DNA of 64,000 nt from Quercus robur (Eukaryota; Streptophyta; Magnoliopsida; Fagales; Fagaceae): contig NC_065535.1 in assembly GCF_932294415.1 (NCBI RefSeq), forward strand, positions 27,932,782 to 27,996,781. Direction: 5' to 3'. The notes below the pieces were generated by a model. That model made no database searches, was not told the DNA's origin, and saw only the letters and a program-made list of their open reading frames with translations. A program made the position numbers and the translations under genes. Of the stretch, positions 11,831 through 23,464 are shown piece by piece. Each line of letters begins with the position of its first letter. Within the stretch, counting starts at the first letter, position 1.

Positions 11831-13160
11831 TCAAGAGAAAGTCACAACATGCAAAAGAAAATATTGCATATAAAAAAAAAAAAAAAAAAAACTGAGTACA
11901 AGAATGTACCTCTTGAAGAGAAAGTTCCATAATTGAGCTTGTGCAAAATTTGACACAGTTGTGATGGTCTTTAGAAACAATGAAAATTGTTAGGCTGCAA
12001 GAAGAAAAAGAATCATGAGTACGGTTTACAAAAACAAAAATAATAATATACACGAGGTTATAAAAGGAAGAGAAGAGATCATGCCTTGTTATCTGACTAA
12101 GGAAGAAGAAAAGAATATAGAAAAGAAAATATTCTTTGCTATCCGTCTTCTATAGAGGAAAAAGCTTATGATTTCCGAACTTACGCACTATGAAAAAAAT
12201 TGTGAATTATGTGCAGCTACGGCTATCCTTTTATAGTGCTAGTCAGAGAGAGTTCAACTGCAATTAAGACTCATCTAGTCAAAACCGGATTGGCTAGGAA
12301 AAGAAGTCAGAATGAAGGAAAATTCTTGTATGAAGGAAGAGTTTAAAATGGAGAAGAAGTCTTGAGTTGTGTGTTCAAGTTCAAGTAGGACTCTTTGAGA
12401 TATAAGAGTTCAAATCCTTATTCAGCTTGGACTAGAAAGAAAAAAACGTGGCTTCTTGCATGGTGGAGTCTTGCATGTATTACATTGCTGGATTCTTGCA
12501 TGTATTATGACTCTTTTAAGTCTTGATATACTTATCCGAAATCTAGTTCTATTGGAACTCTATAAATGAGTAACATTAGAACTCTTTTTAAGTCTTGATA
12601 TACCCCTGCCAATGGATTTGAACGTGGCATACTTTGAAGACTTCTCTTCATTCGACAATAGTATCTGACAAAAAAGGAACCTTTGGACTTAAATTCTACA
12701 TTTTTTGCTTGGATGATTCTCAATTCACAACTAAGAGAAGAAAAAAGTTGAGGAGCACCCATTGAGATAGAGTCAAAAAGATAGAGAAAGAGTAGTGAAG
12801 GCTTTGAAGTTTGAACGTGGCTTACTTTAACTATTACACTTTGATAAGGAGTAAATCTCTTCTCATAGTGGGGATATTTGTTTAATTCGTACTAGGAGTC
12901 TAACTAAGACCACTTTGACTAGGAAACAAATTTCCTTCTTAAAGTTATCTTCGCAGAACACTTTGATTAGGCCAGGAGTGAAGCTCTTCTCATGGCGGTA
13001 GACTCTTGCACATATCAAAGCCCTTGGAGGAATGGTTCTCCAGTAAGTTTGTCTGCTTGCAAATTTCCAAATAAATGAAAGGTGCTGAAATTAATTGCAT
13101 CAAAGCATGAAGTTGTTGAGACTTACCACTTTCCACACTCAAAATTGTGGACATGTCCAA
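11831..13160. other. non-coding 3' internal region of outer element
   Basis: No domain-bearing frame is seen. The region is rich in ctcttgcat/cttgcatg words and A/G-rich spacers. It runs to the polypurine tract. Confidence 0.6.
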
Positions 13161-13176
13161 GTCTCGAGGGGGCATT
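13161..13176 (+). other. polypurine tract of outer element
   Basis: The sequence tctcgagggggcatt lies directly before the 3' LTR start tgtaggaggc, the expected place for plus-strand priming. Confidence 0.7.
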
Positions 13177-14046
13177 TGTAGGAGGCAAAATTTTAAGCCA
13201 ATTATAAAATGCCACATCAAAATTTAATGGCAAATTCTGAATTAATGTCACTAAATTAATTAAATCAAATGATGACATGTGTCATCCAAATTGGCATCAC
13301 ATTGGCATATCAAAATTTGCCATGTGTCATTTGGCCCACAAGATAAAGATAAATTTCCTATTCAAAATTTATGGGTAATTATCTTTATTAAAATAAATAA
13401 ATAAATAAAATAAAGATAAATTTTCTATTCAAAATTGGTAGATAATTATCTTTATTAAATAAATTAAATAGAGATAATTATTTATCTTTGTTGATTATTG
13501 TCTTTATCAAAATATGATCTTTATCAAAATAGATAAATAGAGATAATTATCTCTAAGAAGAATTTGGATCAATCAAAAGTCTACTACATACTTTCAAGCA
13601 TATCAATTCATAGTGGAGCTTATCCTCTGAAATCACTATAAATAGAGGACATCCCCTTTCATTTTCGGAAGAACAATTTTTCTAAGACGTCAAAGCTCTG
13701 GAGAAATTTTATCTCAAGAACACATGAAGAACATTCAAATAAGTTCTTTGAAGTTCTATTGGAATTAAGTTGAAAAAGCCTCCATAAACTTCAACAAATC
13801 TCAAATCCTTGAAGCTCAACGGATCAAGCCTCTAAAGCTCCGAAGAACTTCAACCTAAAAGCCTTCATATTCAAAGACTTGAAGAACAATAAATCTCTAC
13901 TAAGCTCAACGCTAGAGATTTGTTGTGAAGACTGTTCAATCCATCTTTCAACTAAAGTCAAGAAGATTCCTTGTTCGAGTCAAGTTCAATGAAGATAGAA
14001 TCAGAGGGTATTCTTTTGTAAAATAATTGAAATAGAGATTGTACTC
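13177..14046 (+). repeat. 3' LTR of outer element, first part
   Basis: Matches the 5' LTR from its start up to the tactc target of the inner element. The remaining part continues at 19195. Confidence 0.9.
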
Positions 14047-14971
14047 TGTCAGTTTTTAGACCCCTCACACAATTGATTAAATCTAGGTAATTAGCCAAGT
14101 TGTTACTTAGTCCAATTAAACAAGTCTAGGTTATCACAATAATAAAGATCAAATCATGCAAAACAGCGGAAAATAAATAACACACGATATGATCACCTAG
14201 GAAACCAAACCGGTAAAAACCTAGGGAGGATTTGACCTAACTATCCTCAAGGTAAACCTGAATCCACTATCTTGAAAGAATCGAAGTTCATACAAAAGGA
14301 CTTACAAGCACCCCCGCTTGACTTCCTAATGCTACCAACTAGTAGAACTTACTGACACGACAACGTGCAAGCTCCGAATCCACGGACTCCTTCATTCTTG
14401 GATTCTCACCAGCTACAAGCACCCCCGCTTGTGTATTCTTTAAGCTTTAATGGCAGCAACTATTTTGATCATCAAGGTGTAGAGAATATCTCCTCCTTGA
14501 AAACCCTAAGTTTGTGTAAAGGAAAGCTCCTCTAGATTTCACAAGAGATTTACACAAACCGCAATATGAGCAACCTTTAGAGAGCCTTTGGGTACAAAAC
14601 CCTAAAAATAAAAAGAGGCACAAGAGGCACTCTAATCTCTCTAAAAACAACTCCAAAAAAACGTTCTAGGGTTTCCCTTATATATAGGAGAGTTTTACCT
14701 GAACCCTAATACGTTTAAGTATAGTTTGGGCTGAACTAGAACTCTGCAGAAAAATAAATCTGCACGTGGTTCGATCGATCGAGTCTAATTTTCGATTGAT
14801 CGAGCCTTGCAGATTTAGTCCAATAAATTCTGCAATCACTCGATTCCAATTTCACAAATAAACATTCTTTGAGCAAGCCTAAACCTAGACTCTATGTTTT
14901 GGTCATGGTTTGACAACATAATACAAATTAAAGTTCTAATACATTAGTTCCTAATTTCTTAAAACCTAACA
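14047..14971 (-). repeat. 3' LTR of inner element
   Basis: 925 bp. It differs from the 5' LTR by scattered substitutions and by an extra 21 bp near 14785 (tctaattttcgattgatcga), where a gatcgatcgag motif is repeated. Numerous aaccctaa-type words lie in the middle. Confidence 0.9.
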
Positions 14972-14983
14972 ATCTCCCCCTTT

Positions 14984-17278
14984 GGCAATCTGTGACAAAA
15001 CACATCACAAACATGAAATGCTCAAAGTTACAAATAGCCCAAAAACAATTCAACCTAACTACTATCTATCAGTTGCAAGTGTAGACAGCAGCATGACTGA
15101 ATCAACCTGTATATTTCCTGAAACACTCAACAAACGCATAAACGCATGTGTGACAGAAAAACAAATACAGTAAATCAACAAATATGCAATCTAACTCTCC
15201 CCCTAAGTTAGATACATCAAAAACAATGTTAACTCAAAGTTAACTCCCCCTAAACAGAACATTCTTGTATTTTCCACACATTTCATCTAAATCTCTCCCC
15301 CTTTTTGTCACGCATTGACAAAGACAACTCAAACAAAGAGTTGACAGAAAACATACGCAACAGAGTAAGAGAAAATAGAGAAAGAAGGGAACACAAAACA
15401 ATTCAACTCTATAGGAAATATAGACAACTCCCCCTATGAACAACAAAGGTTAAAAACAAGCTTCTCCCCCTATAAAAATAGGAAAAACAAAACAAGTTTT
15501 GGGAAAAACAGTTTTGGGAAAAACAGTTTTAGGGAAAAATAAGGGGGGTGGGGATAAATAAAAAGACACAAACCAAGTTTTTAAAAAAAAACTAAGTTGA
15601 GGATACACATGAAGAAAAAATATTCTCTCTTTCAATAAAATGCAAACATGGCACTATGTGACCCATAAACAGTTGCATGAGTAGGGAAAATATTTGCACA
15701 TTGATTATCCATCATATCTCTTAAGAAAATAATTTTCTACAACTCACACATAAAAATAGCATATACTATAAAGTACATAACTCAAAAATTAATCAATCAA
15801 TTTTTAAATCAAGTTGAGTACCCAATGTACCAAAGTGTATGCATGTTATGTGTGAAAACAATGAGAGATATGACCGCAAAACTGCAAGATGGATACAGAA
15901 AACAATGCAATGCATGTGAATCCTAAACATAAATGATGCATGATAAAAGTTTGGTCAAAAACTCAGAAACTCCTCAAAGCATAGTATTTCATGAATAAAA
16001 TGCATGAGTATGAGACGAAAAGTTTTTCAAAAACACTTGAATTCAACCAAGATTTTTCAAAAACAAGTTTTTCAACCAATTGTCCTCAAAAACTCAAACA
16101 TTAAGCACATTTTGCATCAAAATCAAGGAACTTTAATCTTGGATGGCCACAACAAGATCACACACAATATAATGTACCAAGTTTAACAAAGAGTAACTTG
16201 TGTAGTGTGTGCAACTAGCAAAAACTTGAGATACATGTGAGGTGATATGTGAATAGCAATCAATCATAAAGTCTACAAAATTCATCACATAGAATTTAAA
16301 AGAGACTATCACCTAAAGAGTTACATCATATAACTCCTACATCTTCTAGAAAACAAGTTTGCAATCATGTAAGTTTCTTGATTTGCCTCATAATATACAC
16401 ACCAATTTTAATTATGTGATTTGGCATCAAGCCTAATAGTACACACCAATTTTAAGCATTAGGCAATTAAACCGAGGCTACACCTTATGTTCTTTTTGGC
16501 ATGTGCTACACTTTCTCGAGCACAAAATCTTATGATATGCACTAAGGTGTTCATGATTGGCTAGTGAACAGTGGTGAGATGGTTATTTATGCCTTTCTCA
16601 AAAGGTTCAAGTCCGATAGTCAAAGACATGTGACTTGAAGATCAAAACAAAGTGATAAACACTATAAACATCTTTCCCACGCAACATGCACACAAAGTTT
16701 CAACTAGTCAAGTGCAATAAATAAGCTCATTAAAGCTAAACAAGGTACATAAACTTGTTATGTAAAGATAATATGGCCAATCCTTGATTATAAATCCAAG
16801 ATGTGAAATACAAAACACAAAAATATTTTTGGTTTTAAAAACTATATGACCAAAAACAAAAAAGCACATATTATGCTAAATGAACAATGCAAATGCAATG
16901 CATGACAGTGCTTAACTAAGCTATAGAGGGTACACAAACAAGAAATATCGATTTCTTAATTAACCCTTGAGTATATGTACAAATTAGTACATACTTATAC
17001 AAAATCAGAAAAAGCTTAGCACTTATATAATACATACAATTCAAGTTTCTCCACAATGTCAAGCATGTTCTAAATCAAGAGAGATATCATAGTTCATGTA
17101 ATCCTCAAGAAAAATAAAACAAGACTCAAAATAAAATATTTTTGTCTTTTTGAAATTTTCCAATGTTTTTGGATTTTTTTTTTTAATAAAAAAAACTAAA
17201 AAACAAAATAACAAAAATAAAAACAAGACATGTCCACAAACAATTGAAAGAATTAAATCAGGGACAAGTCAAGAACAC
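14984..17278 (-). other. non-coding interior of inner element
   Basis: No conserved frame is found over about 2.3 kb on either strand. A stretch near 16500-16620 is similar, in opposite orientation, to about 25080-25190, linking this element to the relic at 23.46-26.1 kb. Confidence 0.6.
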
Positions 17279-18232
17279 TCACCTTAGAGAATTTTTTCTC
17301 ACCCATATAGCACGAGTCTTCGGCTTTGTAAGTGAAAATCCATGAGAAGCAGAGTGTATTTGAGGAATTATATCAATCTTCTGAGAAAGACTAAAATCCT
17401 GCAAATTCCTTTCACAAGCCAACAAGTTCAAATTTGTCAAAAGAATATGAAACAGTTTATATGGGCTTATGGCAGGAGAAATATCATCACAAATCCTAGA
17501 TTGAAACATAGAATGTTTAAATTTCAGTTTATGACAATTAGGACGAATGTGACCATGGACACCACAAAAGTGGCAGACAGGAACAAATTTAGGAACATCA
17601 GTATTCCTAGTGGGGTTTCCGGTCACAGGCTTTGGTTCTTTCCTCAACAAAGAACAATTTGGTCTAATATGACCAACAACACCACAAAGGTGACAAGTAG
17701 GCAAAAAAACAAATTTATTATGCTCTCTAACAGTAGGTTTAGACTTAGGTTTAGAAACTTCAGCGTCAACATCAGAACTTTTACCTTTGTCTAACCTAGC
17801 AAAATAAGCCTTTTCTTTATTATTCCTCTTGAAAGGAGGGATATAAACTTTCTCAGTTTTAGGCTTAAGAGAAACAGAAATACTTCTGTTATCAACAGCA
17901 GACTTGGTACAAGTCAAATTTTCAATTTTAGCTTTAGATTCAACTAACTCTTGTTCCAAGCTTTTCATCTTCTCATCTTGAGAGGAAATTTGATTTCTCA
18001 AAAATTCATTTCTCAAAAATTCATTCTTTTTATTAGATTCATCTAATCTAACAACCAATTCCTCTTTTTCAAGATTAGCCAATTTTAACTCTTCCTTGAA
18101 TTTCTTAGCAATTTTCATAGATTTCAATAATTCCTTACGAAGAGTTTCACAAACATCAATAAAATCAACAGAAGCATGAGCAGAAACATGATCAGAAAGA
18201 CACTTCAAATTATTCATGACAACAGGGGTCAA
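17279..18232 (-). CDS. retroelement gag-like protein with coiled coil and two CCHC knuckles
   Basis: A 317-codon open frame, the only one in the inner element. Residues about 25-110 are Lys/Glu/Leu-rich and heptad-like (KEELKLANLEKEELVVRLDE), a probable coiled coil. Two CX2CX4HX4C zinc knuckles follow: CHLCGVVGHIRPNC (about residue 178) and CHFCGVHGHIRPNC (about residue 214). This matches the C-terminal half of the gag of a copia-type family in woody plants (from memory). The N-terminal capsid part is missing or was never present. It lies downstream of the PBS in the sense direction. Its role would be RNA binding and packaging by a partner element. Confidence 0.75.
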   Translation of the reverse strand: MTPVVMNNLKCLSDHVSAHASVDFIDVCETLRKELLKSMKIAKKFKEELKLANLEKEELVVRLDESNKKNEFLRNEFLRNQISSQDEKMKSLEQELVESKAKIENLTCTKSAVDNRSISVSLKPKTEKVYIPPFKRNNKEKAYFARLDKGKSSDVDAEVSKPKSKPTVREHNKFVFLPTCHLCGVVGHIRPNCSLLRKEPKPVTGNPTRNTDVPKFVPVCHFCGVHGHIRPNCHKLKFKHSMFQSRICDDISPAISPYKLFHILLTNLNLLACERNLQDFSLSQKIDIIPQIHSASHGFSLTKPKTRAIWVRKNSLR

Positions 18233-18276
18233 GGATCTGCTCTTAGATCAAAAGATCTAAAACAAAAGAGCAACCC

Positions 18277-18288
18277 GCTCTGATACCA
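18277..18288 (-). other. primer-binding site of inner element
   Basis: The complement reads TGGTATCAGAGC, two bases inside the 5' LTR end. This is the standard plant initiator-methionine tRNA priming site. Confidence 0.85.
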
Positions 18289-18290
18289 CT

Positions 18291-19194
18291 TGACAGTTTT
18301 TAGACCCATCACACAATTGATTAAATCTAGGTAATTAGCCAAGTTGTTACTTAGTCCAATTAAACAAGTCTAGGTTATTACAATAATAAAGATCAAATCA
18401 TGCAAAGCAATGGAAAATAAATAACACACGATATGATCACCCAAGAAACCAAACCGGTAAAAACCTGGGGAGGATTTGACCTAGCTATCCTCAAGGTAAA
18501 CCTGAATCCACTATCTTGAAAGAATCGAAGTTCATACAAAAGGACTTACAAGCACCCCTGCTTGACTTCCTAATGCTACCAACCAGTAGAACTTACTGAC
18601 ACGACCACGTGCAAGCTCCAAATCCACGGACTCCTTCTTTCTTGGATTCTTACCAGCTACAAGCACCCCCGCTTGTGTATTCTTTAAGCTTTAATGGCAG
18701 CAACTGTTTTGATCATCAAGGTGTAGAGAATATCTCCTCATTGAAAACCCTAAGTTTGTGTAAAGGAAAGCTCCTCTAGATCTCACAAGAGATTTACACA
18801 AACCGCAATATGAGTAACCTTTAGAGAGCCTTTGGGTACAAAACCCTAAAAATAAAAAGAGGCACAAGAGGCACTCTAATCTCTCTAAAAACAACTCCAA
18901 AAAAACGTTCTAGGGTTTCCCTTATATATAGGAGAGTTTTACTTGAACCCTAATACGTTTAAGTAGAGTTTGGGCTGAACTGGAACTCTGCAGAAAAATA
19001 AATCTGCATGTGGTTCGATCGATCGAGCCTTGCAGATTTAGTCCAATAAATTCTGCAATCACTCGATTCCAATTTCACAAATAAACATTCTTTGAGCAAG
19101 CCTAAACCTAGACTCTATGTTTTGGTCATGGTTTGCCAACATAATACAAATTAAAGTTCTAATACATTAGTTCCTAATTTCTTAGAACCTAACA
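18291..19194 (-). repeat. 5' LTR of inner element
   Basis: 904 bp, matching 14047-14971 apart from the 21-bp difference and scattered base changes. Confidence 0.9.
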
Positions 19195-19286
19195 TACTCA
19201 TTATTCATCAATACAAATTATTATTTGCAAACCATATTTCTTTTCAATTGTTTAATTTTCTACAATTGGAAAAATTTGTGTTTACA
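19195..19286 (+). repeat. 3' LTR of outer element, second part
   Basis: Resumes with the duplicated tactc and ends ttgtgtttaca, exactly like the 5' LTR end at 5958. Confidence 0.9.
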
Positions 19287-19291
19287 CCAGT

Positions 19292-20470
19292 GTTCACAAA
19301 AGCACTGGTATAGGTCGTGAATCAGTATAATTTAAAAGGACCTATGCCAACGCTTTCAAAAGCTCTGGTATAGGTCTTTTTTTTTTTTTTTATAATTTTT
19401 TTAGCACCTGTAATGTACCTAGAATACATATTTTCCAATATCTATTTTATAACACCTATAATGAATCACAATTCATATTTTCCAATAACAAATACAATTC
19501 CACACTAAACCAATAAACTAAATATATTTACTTATAATTATTTACAATAGCAAATACAATACTTATTGATGATGAAAAATCTGAACTTAATTATGGGTAA
19601 TAATCAAGAATATCTTCAAATGTTGGGTGTAATGAAGAGACATAATTTTGTTCAAACTCAGACCACATATCCTTGGATTTCATTTTTTGGAGCAAATATA
19701 TATCCATGTCCTCACTTTCTAACTCATCCAACTCAATCTTCCCCTCATCAAACCCACCTCTAGCCCTCAATCTCTCATCAAGGGCATTAAATAATTGTCC
19801 TTGTACCATAAATTGCCATGCCCATTCTTCCAAAGGAGCCATACATATACTTATCGATGATGAAAAATCTGAACTTAATCATGGGTAATAATCAAGAATG
19901 CCTTGAATTTGACTCCATAGCTTATGTTGAAAAAGCTTTAAAATGCTAGACCACTCCAATCACCTAGGAACCTAGTGTTCACGAAACTAAAAAATATAGG
20001 TCTAAGTTAAGTTAGATCCACACTTGGTCTGCCTAGGGCTAATCACTGAACACACCAATGCATGAGTATTACTCAAGCAGTAATAGATCAAAAGTAAACT
20101 AAGATGATCACATAAAAGATAGAATTATTAAGGAAATTCTAGTGAGAATGACTAAGTTCATCATCAATAATTATAGCACAAGAACAACACAATCAATACT
20201 CCCAAAATAAAATACACTGTCTTATATCTCTATGCAAGCAACCCGCTTGCTCCAAATCAACAACCCACCACAATAGAATATTTGAATTTACTAAGAGGAG
20301 ATAAAATAAATTCCCACATAGTTGAACAATAATATCACAATATTCACAAGACAATCAACACTCCCAATAATGAAAAGTAAACCACCTTATATCACCATGC
20401 AAGCCACCCGCTTTCTCCAAATTAACAACCCACCACAGTAAAAAAATTTGACATATAATTATAGACTAAT
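19292..20470. mobile_element. CACTA element, continuation after the LTR insertion
   Basis: Begins with more subterminal repeats (agcactggtatagg, caacgctttcaaaa), continuing those at 4716-4992. Two diverged copies of an about 55-bp word group lie at 19560-19614 and 19850-19905. Another about 120-bp direct repeat (ccaccgctt/aacaacccaccaca words) lies at about 20165-20290 and 20335-20455. The right CACTA terminus was not found in the window. Confidence 0.5.
19591..19842 (-). pseudogene. fragment resembling lectin receptor-like kinase C-terminus
   Basis: An 83-codon frame. ALDERLRARGGFDE matches the end of the kinase domain of an L-type lectin receptor kinase subgroup. ESEDMDIYLLQKMKSKDMWSEF followed by HPTFEDI resembles its C-terminal tail (comparison from memory). 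The intervening part expected between them (the Arg-Pro-Thr-Met kinase end) is absent, so the piece is internally deleted. It lies within the CACTA element, which fits capture of host gene sequence (Pack-CACTA). It is not a functional kinase. Confidence 0.5.
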
Positions 20471-20509
20471 AGGGTATTATGAAGTAGATTTTACTCACCC
20501 TTTAGCAAT

Positions 20510-21590
20510 TCATTGGTTTGCTCCCAGAAAGAGGAACTCAAACTTACAACAAGTTGCTATCTTACAAAATCTAAGTCTAAATTATAGACTACTAAGATAA
20601 CTTAAAAGACGTAAATTAGGTGACTTCACGTCCAAAATCATGTAAAAAGAGAAGAAACTACTAAACTATGTACATTGAGAGAACAAACTATAAACTAAAA
20701 TAGGGAGAGGTGTGCAAAGATATACAAACCAAAAGATAAGCTCCAATATTTTGCTAGTTTGCATTTGTTCCATAGTAAACATGAGCTATTTAATAATTTA
20801 ATCATATGTAGTAAGAGAATGAGAGGTTAACTTACTAGTTGCTACCTTGCTTTGCTCCACGGGAGATGCCAAAGATATTGCAGTAGCCACCAAATGTTTA
20901 ATCTAGCAATTTAACAAATCCAATAGTCAGAATTGAGTTGTTTTTTATTTTAATAAAAAACACAATGACAAAGTAAAATAAAATTATCAACTAAATTGAG
21001 TGGAAAGATTAATGCATAGAAGCATTGTTAAAGGCGCTTGCTTGATTCATATTTGAAATAATGATAAATTAGACGTGCCATAGCAGACTTGTTGTTCTAG
21101 TTGTAGTTGTAGCTCTCTCTCTATTTCTCTCTTGGGTTATATATTGATAGATGATGTATCTAAAATCTTGCACTCTCTTACACTATGCAAGTATTTTTAC
21201 CATATATATATATATAAAAAAGACTGCAAGAAGTCAAGAGTAAAACTCACTCATCAATTCAAAAGGAATAAAAATGGTAGAAATAATTGCATTGTCAAAT
21301 TGCAAAGGCATGTTACATATTAAATAATAGTATTTATACATTATTGTCATTCAAGTCAATTCAGATTGTTATTTGGAACTAGTTGTTTGCAATTGTTAGC
21401 TATATTTTTAGTACTAGTATACTTGGTCAACGCTACATTAAGCACTCAAAAAACAAAATTCAATGAGTTGGGTCCACTTTAGACAAAATGGTTGGCTAAG
21501 AAACCAGACATGAATTGACATAGATGAATGTAAGCCTTTAGTTTGACAAAAATGCCCTGCAAAGTACCATATTAGCAAAAAAGAGGGGGG

Positions 21591-21628
<38 letters not shown>

Positions 21629-23013
21629 CGCAGCCAAGTCTAGATACTCAATAAGGATGGTGGGACAAGGACATTTGACCCATAACCTAAAAACCTACTA
21701 ATAAAAGAAACGGCCACATTTTAGGCCATGAAATGACAGGACCAAAATCAGAAAACCTTTCAGTTATTAGTACTGAATGCATTAGCCTTTTCACATCTCA
21801 ATTACATCAAGATGTAACCAAAAATCATTGAAAGAACTCTTATAAGAAGACCTTACCACAATTGAATGCAATAACAGGCTTCAATTTTACCTCTTCTTCC
21901 TGAAAAATAATCAACAAATAAAAACTAAATAATTGGTAAAACCGAACGACTAAAACAAGATGGTAGTTAAGGGTTAAAAAAACTTCACACTAAACTTGTA
22001 GAAGAAATACAACAGAAGCAATAATACAAATGAACTTAGTAATATCATAAATAAAGGTGAAAAGTACCAACTCATCACTCATACCTTTACCCTTAGTTTC
22101 TTGGCTAGCTTAGATACATGACATTGAGAAAGCTCCCTACTTTGCTGATCCTAAACACAAGTAAAACTATAGAGGTAAAGAAACAAAATTTGTAGGCATA
22201 ACTAAAGTGGATATCACTTAGAAATTCTTCATGTGATTAAGAAATTCTCCCAATTAAATCAAGGTATAAAAGTGTCAAAGACCTAGCATCCACATGAATA
22301 GACAAGCTCTTAAAGTAAGCACTAAAAAAAAAAGAAATAGTTTGTTTCTCAAATGTGTTTAATGTAAGACCCAATGAAGACATCCCTCATATTTAGCATT
22401 GCAAAAAAAAAAAAAAAAAAAAAAAAAAATTAAACTTGTATATGATAATTAAAAAAAATTAATAAAGCATATATATATACACACAAACCTAGTAAATTTC
22501 GATCCCTTGCCAGCAATTTTCCCATAATGAAAACAGTATGAACTAGCAGCCTTGGTCCAAACTCAGCTTCCTCCACATACTTCTAGAACTTCCATTCTCC
22601 ACCATCAGTTACCTCAAACCCCACTTGTTCCAATACCTATAAATATCCCAAATTCACTATTGTAAAATTCAAAGCAACTCACATTTTCTCTGCATTGTTA
22701 AAAAATCAAATACAACTAAATTTTACACACTTAAGGTTTAACTTCTCACTAAATACTAACCCAAATTCATTATTAGAAAAAACAAATTGAGCGTTTAAAT
22801 GGCTTTATTAGAATCGTAAACTCAAAATACAAAAATTACATGGTTACAATCTGATTCGCATATGGTGAAAATATAACATTTTGAACACAGTTTCCAAATA
22901 AAATTTAAAAAAAAAATAGAAAAGGAAAAAGGGTATACCTTTGTGAGAGCAGAATGGAGATCGAAGTTGGTCAAATTGATTCCATTTCTATTAAAATCAA
23001 AATGCCTTCTCAC
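20510..23013 (-). pseudogene. exon-like pieces of an unidentified gene
   Basis: On the - strand several short segments are flanked by AG and GT and read as protein. They include about 22939-23010 (ending NFDLHSALTK), 22489-22636 (starting VLEQVGFEVTDGGEWKF, then a stop, then YVEEAEFGPRLLVHTVF), 22085-22150 (DQQSRELSQCHVSKLAKKL) and 21852-21900 (EEEVKLKPVIAFNCGK). A piece near 20840-20905 reads HLVATAISLASPVEQSK. The second has an in-frame TAG where a Trp codon would need one base change. The family is not recognised. It could be a captured gene inside the CACTA element or a decayed host gene. Confidence 0.4.
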
Positions 23014-23464
23014 TTAATAAGATTGTCATGCTCTTCTTAAGCATCAAGGTAATAGCCTTAAGTGACAAGCATCTATAGCTAAGCCAAACATATGATTATA
23101 GTCAAACCCAAAAAGACAATTCAATTTTCATTTCCAAGAAATTTGAAAGCTAGCACCAGAAGTTTTGTTGCACCATAACTTATACCCATTCTTTTGTAGT
23201 TTTAAGAAAAATTCCATTGGAAGTGTAATAATTCTATGAAGATAAAAAGGGGAGCAGGGGCTAGGATGCAAGAGAGAAGAAGAAATAATAGTAAAATATC
23301 TTTTTATTTAAAAAAAAAAAAAAAAATCTATCTTACATAAGAAACATTAAGTTTCATATCTAAAGATATTGATACTGGTAAAAAGTATCATATATACTAT
23401 TTTTTTATTTATTAGTCATATATACTAATTTATACAATTGAAATTTCTAATTGTTTGAAAGAAA

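Larger units (their letters stand above)
14047..19194 (-). mobile_element. inner LTR retroelement, gag only (TR-GAG-like)
   Basis: Inserted in the outer 3' LTR with target duplication tactc (14042-14046 and 19195-19199). Oriented on the - strand: 5' LTR 18291-19194, primer-binding site TGGTATCAGAGC (complement of 18277-18288, the usual initiator-Met tRNA site), polypurine tract complement of 14972-14983, and 3' LTR 14047-14971. The LTRs begin TGTTAGG and end TGTCA/ctGTCA. The only coding content is a zinc-knuckle protein at 17279-18232. The other 2.3 kb of the interior is non-coding. Confidence 0.9.
4993..19291 (+). mobile_element. outer LTR retroelement, gag+protease only (TR-GAG-like), with nested insertion
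   Basis: The 5-bp target duplication ccagt is at 4993-4997 and 19287-19291. The 5' LTR is 4998-5958. The 3' LTR is 13177-14046 plus 19195-19286, split by the inner element. A candidate primer-binding site beginning TGGTACGCCCGGTGGGAC lies at 5965-5982, and a polypurine tract ending gagggggcatt lies at about 13164-13176. Internal + strand reading frames encode a broken Ty3/gypsy-type gag and a retropepsin-like protease. No reverse transcriptase, RNase H or integrase domain was found. Three different tandem arrays fill 9823-11830. Confidence 0.85.

Noticed and set aside
14047..14971. Short frames near 14450-14656 and 18691-18900 repeated almost identically
   Set aside because: They are the same place in the two LTRs of the inner element, not genes.
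17342..17794. 150-codon plus-strand frame
   Set aside because: It is antisense to the zinc-knuckle gag frame at 17279-18232, which has clear CCHC motifs.
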